Shown here piece by piece: positions 15,378 through 23,893 of a stretch of DNA of 33,560 bases (positions are counted from its first letter, which is position 1; each line of letters begins with the position of its first letter). Source of the DNA: Chlorobium sp. (GTDB lineage Bacteria > Bacteroidota > Chlorobiia > Chlorobiales > Chlorobiaceae). The notes under the pieces are model-generated. The model made no database searches. It saw nothing but the letters and a program-made list of their open reading frames with translations, and was not told where the DNA came from. The position numbers and the translations under genes are program-made. The stretch is taken from assembly GCA_028277225.1 (NCBI GenBank), contig JANQHB010000010.1, positions 1 through 33,560 on the forward strand, in the 5' to 3' direction.

Positions 15378-16076
15378 TCATTTGTAAGCAAGGATTACTT
15401 CTGAAGGGAACAGCATCTGCTGATAATATTCTCTTGCTTCCACCCTGAAACCTTCCGCCTGCAATCTCTCAGTCAGCGCAACACCCCGGCATCCGCCCAT
15501 TGTTGCAGGGGAAATCCTGTAAATAAAATCATAGAGTCCGCTTCCAAAGCGCTCGCCCTCTGTCATATTCACTAATACGAGTTTTCCGCCTCTCTTTAGA
15601 ACCCTTTTAAACTCCTTGAGAACCTTGCCCATCTCTTCAAAAGGAAGAAGATCAAACATATAGTTGTTTACCAGTATATCAATGGATCCATCCTCAACAT
15701 TCAAATGAAAGACACTCCCCTTATCCAAAGCATAATGAGCACCTGAGAGTTTGCTTAAACGCTTTCTGGCTTTATCGAGCATCCCTTGCGACAGATCAAT
15801 ACCGATATTCGTGCCCTGCGGATTCCGTTTGACAATCTCATAGAATGCCAGACCCGTTCCTACGGCTGCTTCCAATACATGCTGCCCATCCCTGATGTCG
15901 GCAAGCTCGATAGCCCTGCTTCTTGCTTGTGACTCCATCAGCTTTCCCCAGATATCATAGACCGGTGCTATTCTGTCATATATTGCGCCAATGCTTTTCT
16001 GCGATACCCTTGCTTCCAGCAGCCGTTCTTCTTTCCCGCAACAAGTAATACCACAACATGAAACAGATCTACCCAT
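15378..16076 (-). CDS. Class I SAM methyltransferase with Cys-rich N-terminus (UbiE-like)
   Basis: A 232-aa methyltransferase. After a Cys-rich N-terminus (SCCGITCCGKEE) comes the UbiE-like GAIYDRIAPVYDIWGKLME, then a variant motif I, VLEAAVGTGLAFYEI, near residues 65-79. IGIDLSQGMLDKARKRL, an acidic NYMFDLLPF post-motif and the long C-terminal tail complete the fold. UbiE-type and phospholipid-type methyltransferases share this pattern, but the Cys-Cys pairs are not usual in either. The ATG has a G-rich ribosome site (GGGGGG, about 6 nt upstream). The substrate is unknown. Confidence 0.85.
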   Translation of the reverse strand: MGRSVSCCGITCCGKEERLLEARVSQKSIGAIYDRIAPVYDIWGKLMESQARSRAIELADIRDGQHVLEAAVGTGLAFYEIVKRNPQGTNIGIDLSQGMLDKARKRLSKLSGAHYALDKGSVFHLNVEDGSIDILVNNYMFDLLPFEEMGKVLKEFKRVLKRGGKLVLVNMTEGERFGSGLYDFIYRISPATMGGCRGVALTERLQAEGFRVEAREYYQQMLFPSEVILAYK

Positions 16077-16311
16077 TTCTCACCCCCCTTTTTCACATAG
16101 ATTTACTGGGCATTCATAAGAGACTCGGCATGATGCCAAAATCCCATATTCTGTTCGGAATTGCTGCTCTAAACAAGAACCTTTCGACAAGGTGTAATAA
16201 CGTAAGCAAAAGCCACCGCTCAAGGTTCATAACCAGAAAGAATACAGAGATGGCCTTCTGGCTGATGTCGGTAAGCCCTGAATCGAGGGGCCTTAAAGAG
16301 ACAATGGCTTC

Positions 16312-17133
16312 TCATGTACTTTCCCCAAAAACCTTGCCGTGAAACATCGAATACGTAAAAAAAGCAGCGTAATCCGGATGATCGAGCAGGAAATCCTGTG
16401 ACCCGGGAAGGCAAAAACGCCGATACTCCACCTGATCCTCCTTTGTCAGTTCTGACTCTACTCCCTGCCAACGCATTCGAAACAAAGCCACCACTGCATT
16501 ATACATATCATCCGTCAACGGGGCATAGGCTTGTCCTGAAAACGTTTTTGCCGTAAGATCAACAAGGCCCACGCTACGGAACCAGCCGAACGCGCGCATA
16601 AAATGCAATTCCGGCCTCTTTCCCCTGGCAAAAGGGGCTATCCCTGAAGATGTCGCGCTAAGCCTGGCTTCGAGCAGTGGATATCCCGGAAGAAGTTTTT
16701 CTGAAGACCAGGCAAGAATGGTCACACTGCCGCCGGGTTTCACCACACGTGCAAGTTCTTTCAGCATAGGCAAGGGGTCGGCAGGCATATACCCAACACA
16801 ATCCACACTCCATGCCCAATCGAAAGAATCGTCATCGAAAGGAAGCCTGTTGACGTCTCCTTCCCGAAAGGCAATCATGTTCGACAAACCGGCTTTCTCT
16901 ACAACATCCCTGGCGTAAACCAGAACCTCTGAAGACAAATCAAGGCCGGTGATACGGCTTGCAGGCCCGACACTCTCTGCAAGCAGCACGGCTTGAAGCC
17001 CGATGCCGCATCCCGCATCCAGCCCCCGGCTTCCTGAAGGAAGCTGAAGCGTCCTGATCGCTGAACGAAGGACTGGCTCCCTGAGTGGCTGCAACAGCAA
17101 AGCCTTCTCAAAGTCGTTTTCAGGATCAGTCAT
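16312..17133 (-). CDS. Class I SAM methyltransferase
   Basis: A 273-aa methyltransferase of the type 11 family. Motif I is SRGLDAGCGIGLQAVLLAE near residues 34-52, followed by ITGLDLSSEVLVYARDVVEKAG and the acidic FDDDSFDWAWSVDCVGY. The C-terminal third has no family match I recognise. It shares no more than the common fold with the two methyltransferases that follow on the same strand, so the trio did not arise by recent duplication. The gap of 235 bp to the next gene (16077-16311) shows no structure or gene I can support. Confidence 0.85.
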   Translation of the reverse strand: MTDPENDFEKALLLQPLREPVLRSAIRTLQLPSGSRGLDAGCGIGLQAVLLAESVGPASRITGLDLSSEVLVYARDVVEKAGLSNMIAFREGDVNRLPFDDDSFDWAWSVDCVGYMPADPLPMLKELARVVKPGGSVTILAWSSEKLLPGYPLLEARLSATSSGIAPFARGKRPELHFMRAFGWFRSVGLVDLTAKTFSGQAYAPLTDDMYNAVVALFRMRWQGVESELTKEDQVEYRRFCLPGSQDFLLDHPDYAAFFTYSMFHGKVFGEST

Positions 17134-17290
17134 GACAAAAAAAGGAACATAGATTCAAGCACAGCAGAGGCCCTTACAGCATACCCTTCATACGATACTG
17201 ATACTACTCAAAACGAAGCCTCCCCTTGCTAAAAAATACAGGGTAAGAGCACGCCCTGGAACAGTCAAAAGGTATCGGAAGCTATAACAG

Positions 17291-17863
17291 CTATAAACCT
17301 ATTTCCGTAAACCTTTTTTTCTGAGGAGGAAGCAGAAAATGCTTACCGATAATCGCAGATTCCGTCACTTCTTTCTGACCTACTTTGTAGAGATATACCG
17401 CAACGATCATCCGGCCTATCGCATCTTCAATTTCCACGACGGCAAGGGGATGAGGCGGAAGAATGTACTGTTTGCGAAGCGTGTTTCTTGTATCCTCAAT
17501 GCTCATTTTCTTGGACAAGCCGGTTAGTACCCTTTTGTAAAGACTTGCCGTATTTTTAAGGATAGACTGGGCGTAGTCGTAATCCCCGATTGTCAGTTCC
17601 TCTTCCATGAAAGTCACTTTCTCGACCAGCTCCTTCCTTTTCGTATTTTTCCGTTCATCACGGGCTTCTTCAATATCCTCGAGATGATCGCGCCAGTTCG
17701 GAATCGTCTCCTGGTTTTCAAACATGGCGACCGTGTTTTTGCCATATTTCTGCGCCAGCGTAAGTTCCGGTCCTTCCTTTTTTACCGTTGCCTCTTTTTT
17801 GTCACAACCTGCCAGCATGACAGGCACAAAAGTGATCAGGATTGCAATAACAAAATTTTTCAT
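17291..17863 (-). CDS. Exported lipoprotein of unknown function
   Basis: A 190-aa predicted lipoprotein. The N-terminus is a signal peptide ending in the lipobox LAGC, with the lipid-modified Cys at residue 19, then a charged linker (DKKEATVKKEGPE). The rest is mostly helical with a high Lys/Glu content (DIEEARDERKNTKRKELVEKV). I recognise no domain. The protein should be anchored in the envelope facing the periplasm. It lies downstream of scpA on the same strand but 185 nt away, with no visible shared signal. Confidence 0.72.
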   Translation of the reverse strand: MKNFVIAILITFVPVMLAGCDKKEATVKKEGPELTLAQKYGKNTVAMFENQETIPNWRDHLEDIEEARDERKNTKRKELVEKVTFMEEELTIGDYDYAQSILKNTASLYKRVLTGLSKKMSIEDTRNTLRKQYILPPHPLAVVEIEDAIGRMIVAVYLYKVGQKEVTESAIIGKHFLLPPQKKRFTEIGL

Positions 17864-18048
17864 CGTTGCATTTTAAACTTTTTCTTCTTTGTCTTGATGC
17901 AGAGAATACATCGGCAAAGCAATGCACATGCTGTCAAACTTACGTATAAAGCGTTTATAAGTAAAGATTGATAGAAACTTTTTGGTCCATGGAATGCAAA
18001 AGTGCGAAAAACAAAATCCGGGATTCGTCTGTGGATTTCCGGAAAGGC

Positions 18049-18783
18049 TCAGATCGTCTCCATGCTTTGTTTCCTCGACATCCAGAAGTCACCGTAATCC
18101 TCTTTTACGATCACGACGATTTTCTGACCGCGGCAAAGCTCGAGCACGGCAAGGAAGGTAACGACAAGGACCAGAGGTTCCGTAACCTCTTTAAGTATCG
18201 ACCTGAAGGAAATCTGAATGGTGTCTTCCAGATGCCTGAGAATGAGGTCGCATTGCTCGTCAACAGTAACCGGAGCATCATCGACATTTTGCACGCGCGC
18301 CTTTGGCATCTTGTCAAGCACCGACTTGTAGGACATGATCAGGTGGTAGAGCGTCGGCCGGTTGACAGGCTGGTCGAGTTCATCAATAACTTCAGGCTCG
18401 AAAGCCTCGAAACTGCCTCTGGCAAACATCCTGCGCCGCTCCTCTTCAAATAGACGCATCTTTTCCGCGCCTTCCTTGATACGCTTGTATTCGAGAAGCC
18501 TTTCTACAAGCTCAGTCCTCGGATCGAACTCGGAAACATCACCCTCTTCTGAATGTTCGCTCGGCAAAAGCATTTTTGCCTTGATGCTCATCAGAAGCGA
18601 TGCCATATAGATAAATTCTGCTGCAACCTCGAGATTGAGGCTCTGCATGGCATCGAGATAATCGATAAAGTCTTTGGTAATTCTGGAAATGGGGATATTA
18701 TAGATATCAAGCTCGTCCCGCTTGATAAAAAAAAGCAGCAGGTCCAGGGGGCCGTCAAACTCGTCGAGACTGATTCGAAACAT
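18049..18783 (-). CDS. scpA: Segregation and condensation protein A
   Basis: Kleisin subunit of the SMC-ScpA-ScpB condensin, which organises and separates chromosomes. The 244-aa product has the family N-terminus EFDGPLDLLLFFIKRDELDIYNIPISRIT, the helix FIYMASLLMSIKAKMLLPS near residues 57-75, a charged middle, and a C-terminal winged-helix that ends in VVTFLAVLELCRGQKIVVIV. Length is usual. ScpB is not in the window. A divergent TPR gene starts 69 nt away on the other strand, so the two promoters share 18784-18851. Confidence 0.95.
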   Translation of the reverse strand: MFRISLDEFDGPLDLLLFFIKRDELDIYNIPISRITKDFIDYLDAMQSLNLEVAAEFIYMASLLMSIKAKMLLPSEHSEEGDVSEFDPRTELVERLLEYKRIKEGAEKMRLFEEERRRMFARGSFEAFEPEVIDELDQPVNRPTLYHLIMSYKSVLDKMPKARVQNVDDAPVTVDEQCDLILRHLEDTIQISFRSILKEVTEPLVLVVTFLAVLELCRGQKIVVIVKEDYGDFWMSRKQSMETI

Positions 18784-18851
18784 GGCGTGTTATCTAGAGG
18801 ACAGATAAATCAGATTTAATAATACTAAATACGAACGCATTTCCTCCTCTC

Positions 18852-19388
18852 ATGCAATACATTTTCAAAACCGGTATCACTTTGCTTCTGAGCATGTTTT
18901 TCGCAATGCCACTACTCTATGCAAAGTCCCCGAAAGACTACTTTGACAGCGGATACAGTAATCATCTCAGCGGACGATATGAAAGCGCTGAAAAGTATTA
19001 TACAAAGGCGATCAAAAAAAATCCTTCCTATACGCAGGCATATCTGATGAGGGGAGCTGTTCACCATTCCCTCAAAGAATATCAGTCTGCGCTGAACGAC
19101 TATACCAGAACCATAGAAACCGGTGCAGACCATTTCAAGGCCGTTGCCTATTACAACCGCGGTCTCGTTCTGTTTGACACCGGCAACTACAGGGCTGCGA
19201 TCAGGGATTTTTCAGACGCTCTATCCTACAGTCCAAAAATGGCCAATGCGTACCTGCACCGCGGAATCGCCAAAGGCAGGACAGGAAACAGTAAAGGGCA
19301 GTTGAGTGATTTCACCTCAGCAGCAAGGCTCGGTGATTTCGAACTCAAAAAACTCCTTCAGCAGCACGCCCCACACCTCCTTAAATAA
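18852..19388 (+). CDS. Exported tetratricopeptide-repeat protein
   Basis: A 178-aa protein with a signal peptide (cleavage probably after LLYAK) and about four TPR units. The units run from DYFDSGYSNHLSGRYESAEKYYTKAI through AYLMRGAVHHSLKEYQSALNDYTRTI and AYYNRGLVLFDTGNYRAAIRDFSDAL to AYLHRGIAKGRTGNSKGQLSDF. TPR arrays bind other proteins, so this is probably a periplasmic scaffold. It is divergent from scpA and is followed by an inverted repeat (19391-19426) that may end its transcript. Confidence 0.9.
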   Translation: MQYIFKTGITLLLSMFFAMPLLYAKSPKDYFDSGYSNHLSGRYESAEKYYTKAIKKNPSYTQAYLMRGAVHHSLKEYQSALNDYTRTIETGADHFKAVAYYNRGLVLFDTGNYRAAIRDFSDALSYSPKMANAYLHRGIAKGRTGNSKGQLSDFTSAARLGDFELKKLLQQHAPHLLK

Positions 19389-19390
19389 TC

Positions 19391-19426
19391 CCTGAACTGA
19401 GCGTTTCAACAAATGCTCAATTCAGG
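19391..19426 (+). terminator. Hairpin after the TPR gene
   Basis: CCTGAACTGAGC pairs with GCTCAATTCAGG (11 of 12 bases) around a 12-nt loop, starting 2 nt after the TPR stop codon. No T-run follows on the plus strand, but an A-run (GGAAAAAAG) gives a T-run on the opposite strand only after the hairpin's other flank. It could serve as a two-way structure between the convergent TPR and peptidase genes. Confidence 0.5.
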
Positions 19427-19440
19427 TATAGGAAAAAAGC

Positions 19441-19540
19441 CTCCACGGAGCACAGAAACCGGAGTGTACACGAAGTACATGAGGATTTTGAGCACCGACC
19501 AACGATGCAGACGGAATGCGCAACAGAGTAATCGAGGCGT
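19441..19540. other. Structured intergenic element with a TGTAC/GTACA hairpin
   Basis: Between the convergent TPR and peptidase genes. TGTAC and GTACA (19465-19479) flank a 5-nt loop, followed by TGAGGATTTTGAGCACCGA and then a purine-rich stretch. I recall related sequences (the form GTACxTGAGGATTxxGAGCACCG) lying between genes in other bacteria, so this may be a dispersed structured element; I cannot confirm that here, and no second copy occurs in this window. Confidence 0.4.
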
Positions 19541-20464
19541 TCACAGTCCGAACTGCTTCGTCTCAACCATCTCCATACTCAATATCGACCAGAAATCAAG
19601 CGCCAGCCCCTGCAGAACATACTCATAGGGCAGCCATCCATACCCGTCATCCCCCCACTGCCGCCCCCAGGAATTTCTGACCAGTAAAGCCCCCTTTGTT
19701 TTTTCAGAACATGCTTTGTTCTCAACCTCTTTTTCATCATCGAAACCGACGGCAACCATCGCATGCCCCCAGGTCGCTTTTTCGCCCCCGCAGGGCAAGG
19801 GAATATTTCCCGGTTCCCCGGATTTTTCGAATGACGGAAAGCCATAGAAACCGAACATGGAGGGAACGCCGGCCGCAAGAAACCTCTTGACGCTTCCCAG
19901 AACATCCTTACGGTTGATTTTCGAACCGAATGGATCGTGGCAAAAATACCTTAGTGCCTCATAGTTGTCTGCAACGGCATAGGCAAATCCAGTCGGTTCG
20001 CGGTCAAAGTCCGGATCGTCATCGGTGTATTCCCAGTAGCGCTCATGAGGTATGCCACAAAGAACAAGCGCCCCCATGGTATGCCTTATCCAGGCTCCGG
20101 TATCACCCGATGTCTTCATGAGGTTCCGGGTTGTCTTGTAGACAAAAAGCCTGGAACCTTCTATGTGCTCATCATAAGCCCTTTTCTGGAGATATTCTAC
20201 AATACCTGCAGCCGCATGAGCCGTGCAGGCACCGATCTTTCCCTGGGACTCAATCCCGGAACACCATTCACGCAGATCAACCAAAGCCGGAATGGCAGAC
20301 TTCAGGGACTTTTCGCTCTTCCTGAGCTTCAGCTTTTTCACCATCTCGGCAATTTCGGGAGTTTCAACCGTATAATCCCTCAGATCGGGCATGGGCGAAA
20401 GCCATCCCGTTCCGAAAGCCGTTTCAGAACCATCGATGCGCAAAAAAACCTTTTCGGGCAACAT
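19541..20464 (-). CDS. C1 (papain-like) cysteine peptidase
   Basis: A 307-aa papain-family enzyme. The oxyanion Gln74 and nucleophile Cys80 lie in ESQGKIGACTAHAAAG. The catalytic His234 is in TWGHAMVAVGFDD and Asn264 in LLVRNSWGRQWGDDGYGWLPY. The segment CTAHA replaces the classical CWAFA. There is no signal peptide and no inhibitory propeptide, which suggests a cytosolic enzyme. The start at 20464 (MLPEKVFLR) has a strong ribosome site, AAGGAGG, four bases upstream; a longer frame from 20518 would add 18 residues. The substrate is unknown. Confidence 0.92.
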   Translation of the reverse strand: MLPEKVFLRIDGSETAFGTGWLSPMPDLRDYTVETPEIAEMVKKLKLRKSEKSLKSAIPALVDLREWCSGIESQGKIGACTAHAAAGIVEYLQKRAYDEHIEGSRLFVYKTTRNLMKTSGDTGAWIRHTMGALVLCGIPHERYWEYTDDDPDFDREPTGFAYAVADNYEALRYFCHDPFGSKINRKDVLGSVKRFLAAGVPSMFGFYGFPSFEKSGEPGNIPLPCGGEKATWGHAMVAVGFDDEKEVENKACSEKTKGALLVRNSWGRQWGDDGYGWLPYEYVLQGLALDFWSILSMEMVETKQFGL

Positions 20465-20711
20465 TCCCCCTCCTTTTCCACTCATTGACAAAGACACTAT
20501 TGACACAAATAATACCACTTATTTGCGCCATTCATTCATAATATCTTCCAGAATGATCTTTGTCGCACCAACGGAAAGACAATAACCTGCACGCCTCCGG
20601 GCAGACATGCAAACGGAGATGATGCGTTTTAGCATCAAAAACCGTACATTATCACCCGGGGAATACCATCCTGACCCTGACACCATTCAAATCCAGAAAA
20701 AGGCACTGAAC

Positions 20712-21185
20712 ATGGCTGGAAAAAAAAGTTTGTTCCGGGAGATGAAAGACAGCTTCCAGGTTCACCCTGTGGCTGCTCATTTCAGCAACGGTCTGATCCC
20801 TGTGGCCGTCCTCTATCTCATGCTCACACTCCCGGCGGGTGACCAGTTTTTTGAACACACGGTTGAACACCTGCTCATCATCGTCCTGTTTGCCGTACCG
20901 GTTTCGTTTTTTTCGGGTCTTCATGACTGGAAAAAGAATTATAAACAGGCGAAAACACCGATATTCATAAACAAGATCCGTCTGTCTATCCTCCTTTTCT
21001 TCCTCGTAGCCACAACAGTTACCATACGGCTGACTGTACCGGAAGTGATGTATCAGAATGACTGGCTTCATTGGGTCTATATCGTGCTTCTTTTTGCTAC
21101 GCTGCCGGTCGTAACCATGCTGGGACACTATGGCGGCAAACTTGCCGGGGCGGCAAAAATGGCTGCATCACGCAAAAAAAAGTAG
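20712..21185 (+). CDS. DUF2231-like membrane protein
   Basis: A 157-aa protein with about four membrane spans. The N-terminal VHPVAAHFSNGLIPVAVLYLM fits the HPxxVHFP-type motif of DUF2231 proteins, which are implicated in haem or redox contexts but lack a firm role. It continues with LLIIVLFAVPVSFFSGLHDW, LSILLFFLVATTVTIRL and WVYIVLLFATLPVVTMLGHYGGKLAG, and ends in a basic tail. I chose ATG 20712, with AAAAAGG 8 nt upstream, because the domain starts right after it. An earlier ATG at 20607 would add 35 residues without hydrophobic character. It lies 184 nt upstream of the kefF-like gene, same strand. Confidence 0.75.
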   Translation: MAGKKSLFREMKDSFQVHPVAAHFSNGLIPVAVLYLMLTLPAGDQFFEHTVEHLLIIVLFAVPVSFFSGLHDWKKNYKQAKTPIFINKIRLSILLFFLVATTVTIRLTVPEVMYQNDWLHWVYIVLLFATLPVVTMLGHYGGKLAGAAKMAASRKKK

Positions 21186-21369
21186 GCAGAAAGGTCACCT
21201 TGCCATCAAGGGTACGATGGCATCATTTGTCATGTCTACCGGGCGGAAAGACAAGCCGGGAATCATTTCCAACCGTTACAGGTTTTTTGTTTACCTGCCG
21301 AAGCACACCGGCTTCCTGCAGAAATCCTGACCGCCTGCAAGAACAGGCAAGAACCGCCACAGAGATACC

Positions 21370-21963
21370 TTGAGAAAGATTCTTATTCTATTTGCCCACC
21401 CCGCACTTGAAAAGTCCAGGGTAAACAAAACGATGCTGGAGTCGCTGAGAAGCGTCGAAGGAGTGACCCTCCACGATCTTTACGAGTGTTATCCGGAAAT
21501 GGATATTGACGTTCCCGTCGAGCGAAAACTCCTTCTTGAACACGATGTAATTCTGTTCCAGTACCCTTTCCTGCTGTTTGGCCCCCCTGCACTTGTGAAG
21601 GAATGGATGGATCTGGTGCTGGCTCATGGCTGGGCTTTCGGACGGAACGGTAACGCATTGCAGGGAAAATGGGCCTGCCACGTTATCACTACGGGAGGAA
21701 GCGAAGGTTCTTACACAAAAGACGGATTCAACCGTTTCACCATGAATGAACTTCTTGCTCCTCTCGAACAGGCTGCCTTTCTGTGCGGTATGCGCTATCT
21801 GGCGCCCTACGTCATTCATGGCACCAATATCATGACCTCCGATACGATCGAAGAAGAGGCGCAAGGTTACCGTCATACCCTGGAAATGTTTGCCGACAAG
21901 TCATTCGACCTGGAAAAGCTCGATAATTCGATCAACCTCAGAGATCAAATCAGAAACGTATAA
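21370..21963 (+). CDS. KefF-like NAD(P)H oxidoreductase, potassium-efflux ancillary protein
   Basis: A 197-aa flavodoxin-fold quinone reductase. It has the start KILILFAHPALEKSRVNKTML, then VILFQYPFLLFGPPALVKEWMDLVLAHGWAFG near residues 57-88, matching KefF and its relatives. In E. coli, KefF binds the membrane channel KefC and activates it. Here it lies 4 nt upstream of a KefB/C-type antiporter gene, as in the kefFC operon. The start is a TTG with only a weak ribosome site (AGAGAT). It probably associates with the antiporter on the cytoplasmic face of the membrane. Confidence 0.9.
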   Translation: MRKILILFAHPALEKSRVNKTMLESLRSVEGVTLHDLYECYPEMDIDVPVERKLLLEHDVILFQYPFLLFGPPALVKEWMDLVLAHGWAFGRNGNALQGKWACHVITTGGSEGSYTKDGFNRFTMNELLAPLEQAAFLCGMRYLAPYVIHGTNIMTSDTIEEEAQGYRHTLEMFADKSFDLEKLDNSINLRDQIRNV

Positions 21964-21967
21964 AGCC

Positions 21968-23869
21968 ATGCATCACGGAGGATTTTTTTTTCAGGCATTC
22001 GTCTATCTCGCTGCAGCGGTCATTTCCGTTCCGATAGCCAAAAAGCTCGGGCTCGGCTCGGTTCTCGGTTATCTGATCGCCGGCATCATTATCGGCCCCT
22101 CTGTTCTGGGACTGATCGGCGCAGAAGGACAAAGTGTCATGCAGTTTGCCGAATTCGGGATCATCATGATGCTGTTCCTTATCGGGCTGGAACTGCAGCC
22201 ATCGATGATCTGGAGACTGAAAGGCTCCATCCTGGGAATGGGTGGCGCACAGGTGTCGATCACGGCTCTTTTGATCATGGTGATCGCGATCATGTTCGGA
22301 CTTCAGTGGCAGACATCCCTGGCCCTGGGCCTCGTTCTCGCACTTTCTTCCACGGCAATCGTCCTGCAGACTCTTCACGAAAAAGGGCTGATGCAGACCG
22401 ACGGAGGACAGAACTCGTTTTCCGTACTGCTGTTTCAGGATATCGCCATCATTCCGATACTCGCGCTCATGCCGCTTCTGGCAACGGAACCGGCTCCATC
22501 ACATCATGGTCACGGCGAAGGCGCCCATGACGCAGCAGGCACATGGATCGACGGTCTGCCGATATGGGGACAGACGACTGTCGTTCTGGGTGTTGTCGCG
22601 GGAATCATTCTTGCCGGTAAATATCTGCTCAACCCTGCGTTTCACCTGATCGCCAAAACAAGGCTTCGTGAACTGTTTACCGCAGCCGCCCTGCTTCTTG
22701 TCATTGCCGTCACCATCATCATGAGCAAGGTCGGCCTGAGCCCTGCACTTGGCACGTTCATCGCCGGTGTCGTTCTGGCCCAGAGCGAGTATCGCCATGA
22801 ACTGGAATCGAATATCGAGCCTTTCAAGGGCCTCCTGCTCGGGCTTTTTTTCATCTCCGTGGGCGCATCCATTGACTTCAATGTCATCACCGGCAATCCG
22901 GTTATTATCATGGAACTGGTAGCGGCTCTCCTTCTCCTGAAATTTCTCGTTCTTGTCGGGATCGGGAGATTGTTCAAAATGAGCTTCGACAACATCATGC
23001 TTTTCGCCCTAGCCCTTGCCGAAGGGGGAGAATTCGCATTCGTACTGTTCTCGTTCGGCCTCAACAACGGAGTATTCGAAGCCTCGCTCGTCAACCCGCT
23101 TATTGCAGTTGTCGCGCTCAGTATGGCGATCACCCCTCTCCTTGTCCTTTTGAACGAAAAGATCGTTCAACCGAGATTCGGAACGAAAGAACGGGAAGAA
23201 AAAGCGCCTGACAGGATCGACGCAAAACACCGTGTCATCATTGCAGGATTCGGTTCGGTCGGAAGCACTGTGGGGCGCTTCATGCAGGCCAACGACGAAG
23301 AAGCGGTCTATCTCGATACCGATCCCGACAACGTCGAAATGCTGCGAAAAATGGGCTTGCAGGTGTTTTACGGAGACGCATCCCGCCCCGCTCTTCTTCA
23401 CGCCGCCGGTGCTGCTGAAGCGGAACTTATGATCATTGCAGTGGACGATTCGGAAAAAACCATCGAGATTGCCGATGCTGTGCGCAAATATTTCCCGAAC
23501 CTCCTGATCGTCGCCAGAACAAACAGCTGGGAGGAGTCCTTCGAGCTGATCGACAGAGGAGTACAGGACGTTTACCTCGATACGCTCGATGTCGCCCTGA
23601 GGATAGGCAGCAATGCATTGAGCAGGCTGGGCCACAGGAAATACAATGTCGCCAGGGCCATGAAAACGTTCCGGCGATATGAAGAACGGCATATCCATGA
23701 ACTCGCGGAAATGCGGCATGACAAGAAAGAGCTGATCCGTGCCACCAAGCAGCGCATAGAAGACATCGAACAGCTCATGCTGAAGGAAAAGGAAGAACTG
23801 CACAAAGACAAGGATCTCGGCTGGGATGCAAGCGGTCACCGCTCTGACGAGAGTCACATGCGAAGCTGA
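21968..23869 (+). CDS. KefB/KefC-type potassium:proton antiporter (CPA2 family)
   Basis: A 633-aa membrane protein. The CPA2 domain has about 12 spans, with GLGSVLGYLIAGIIIGP near the start, FAEFGIIMMLFLIGLELQP, and the Kef signature NIEPFKGLLLGLFFISVGASIDF. A His-rich loop (HHGHGEGAHD) sits between spans. The cytosolic RCK/KTN domain starts near IIAGFGSVGSTVGRF and ends in a charged coiled coil of about 50 residues (KELIRATKQRIEDIEQLML). In E. coli, Kef systems open on glutathione loss and acidify the cell to protect against electrophiles. The ATG at 21968 follows the KefF-like stop by 4 nt; the frame upstream is an overlap and not coding. Confidence 0.95.
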   Translation: MHHGGFFFQAFVYLAAAVISVPIAKKLGLGSVLGYLIAGIIIGPSVLGLIGAEGQSVMQFAEFGIIMMLFLIGLELQPSMIWRLKGSILGMGGAQVSITALLIMVIAIMFGLQWQTSLALGLVLALSSTAIVLQTLHEKGLMQTDGGQNSFSVLLFQDIAIIPILALMPLLATEPAPSHHGHGEGAHDAAGTWIDGLPIWGQTTVVLGVVAGIILAGKYLLNPAFHLIAKTRLRELFTAAALLLVIAVTIIMSKVGLSPALGTFIAGVVLAQSEYRHELESNIEPFKGLLLGLFFISVGASIDFNVITGNPVIIMELVAALLLLKFLVLVGIGRLFKMSFDNIMLFALALAEGGEFAFVLFSFGLNNGVFEASLVNPLIAVVALSMAITPLLVLLNEKIVQPRFGTKEREEKAPDRIDAKHRVIIAGFGSVGSTVGRFMQANDEEAVYLDTDPDNVEMLRKMGLQVFYGDASRPALLHAAGAAEAELMIIAVDDSEKTIEIADAVRKYFPNLLIVARTNSWEESFELIDRGVQDVYLDTLDVALRIGSNALSRLGHRKYNVARAMKTFRRYEERHIHELAEMRHDKKELIRATKQRIEDIEQLMLKEKEELHKDKDLGWDASGHRSDESHMRS

Positions 23870-23893
23870 TTGAGCGTTCTAACACATGCCATA

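Noticed and set aside
16077..16311. Possible small gene between two methyltransferases
   Set aside because: Only short frames without ribosome sites or domain patterns were found on either strand.
21890..21967. Longer N-terminus of the KefC-like protein
   Set aside because: These codons overlap the kefF-like gene and have no membrane pattern; the ATG at 21968 starts right at the conserved domain.
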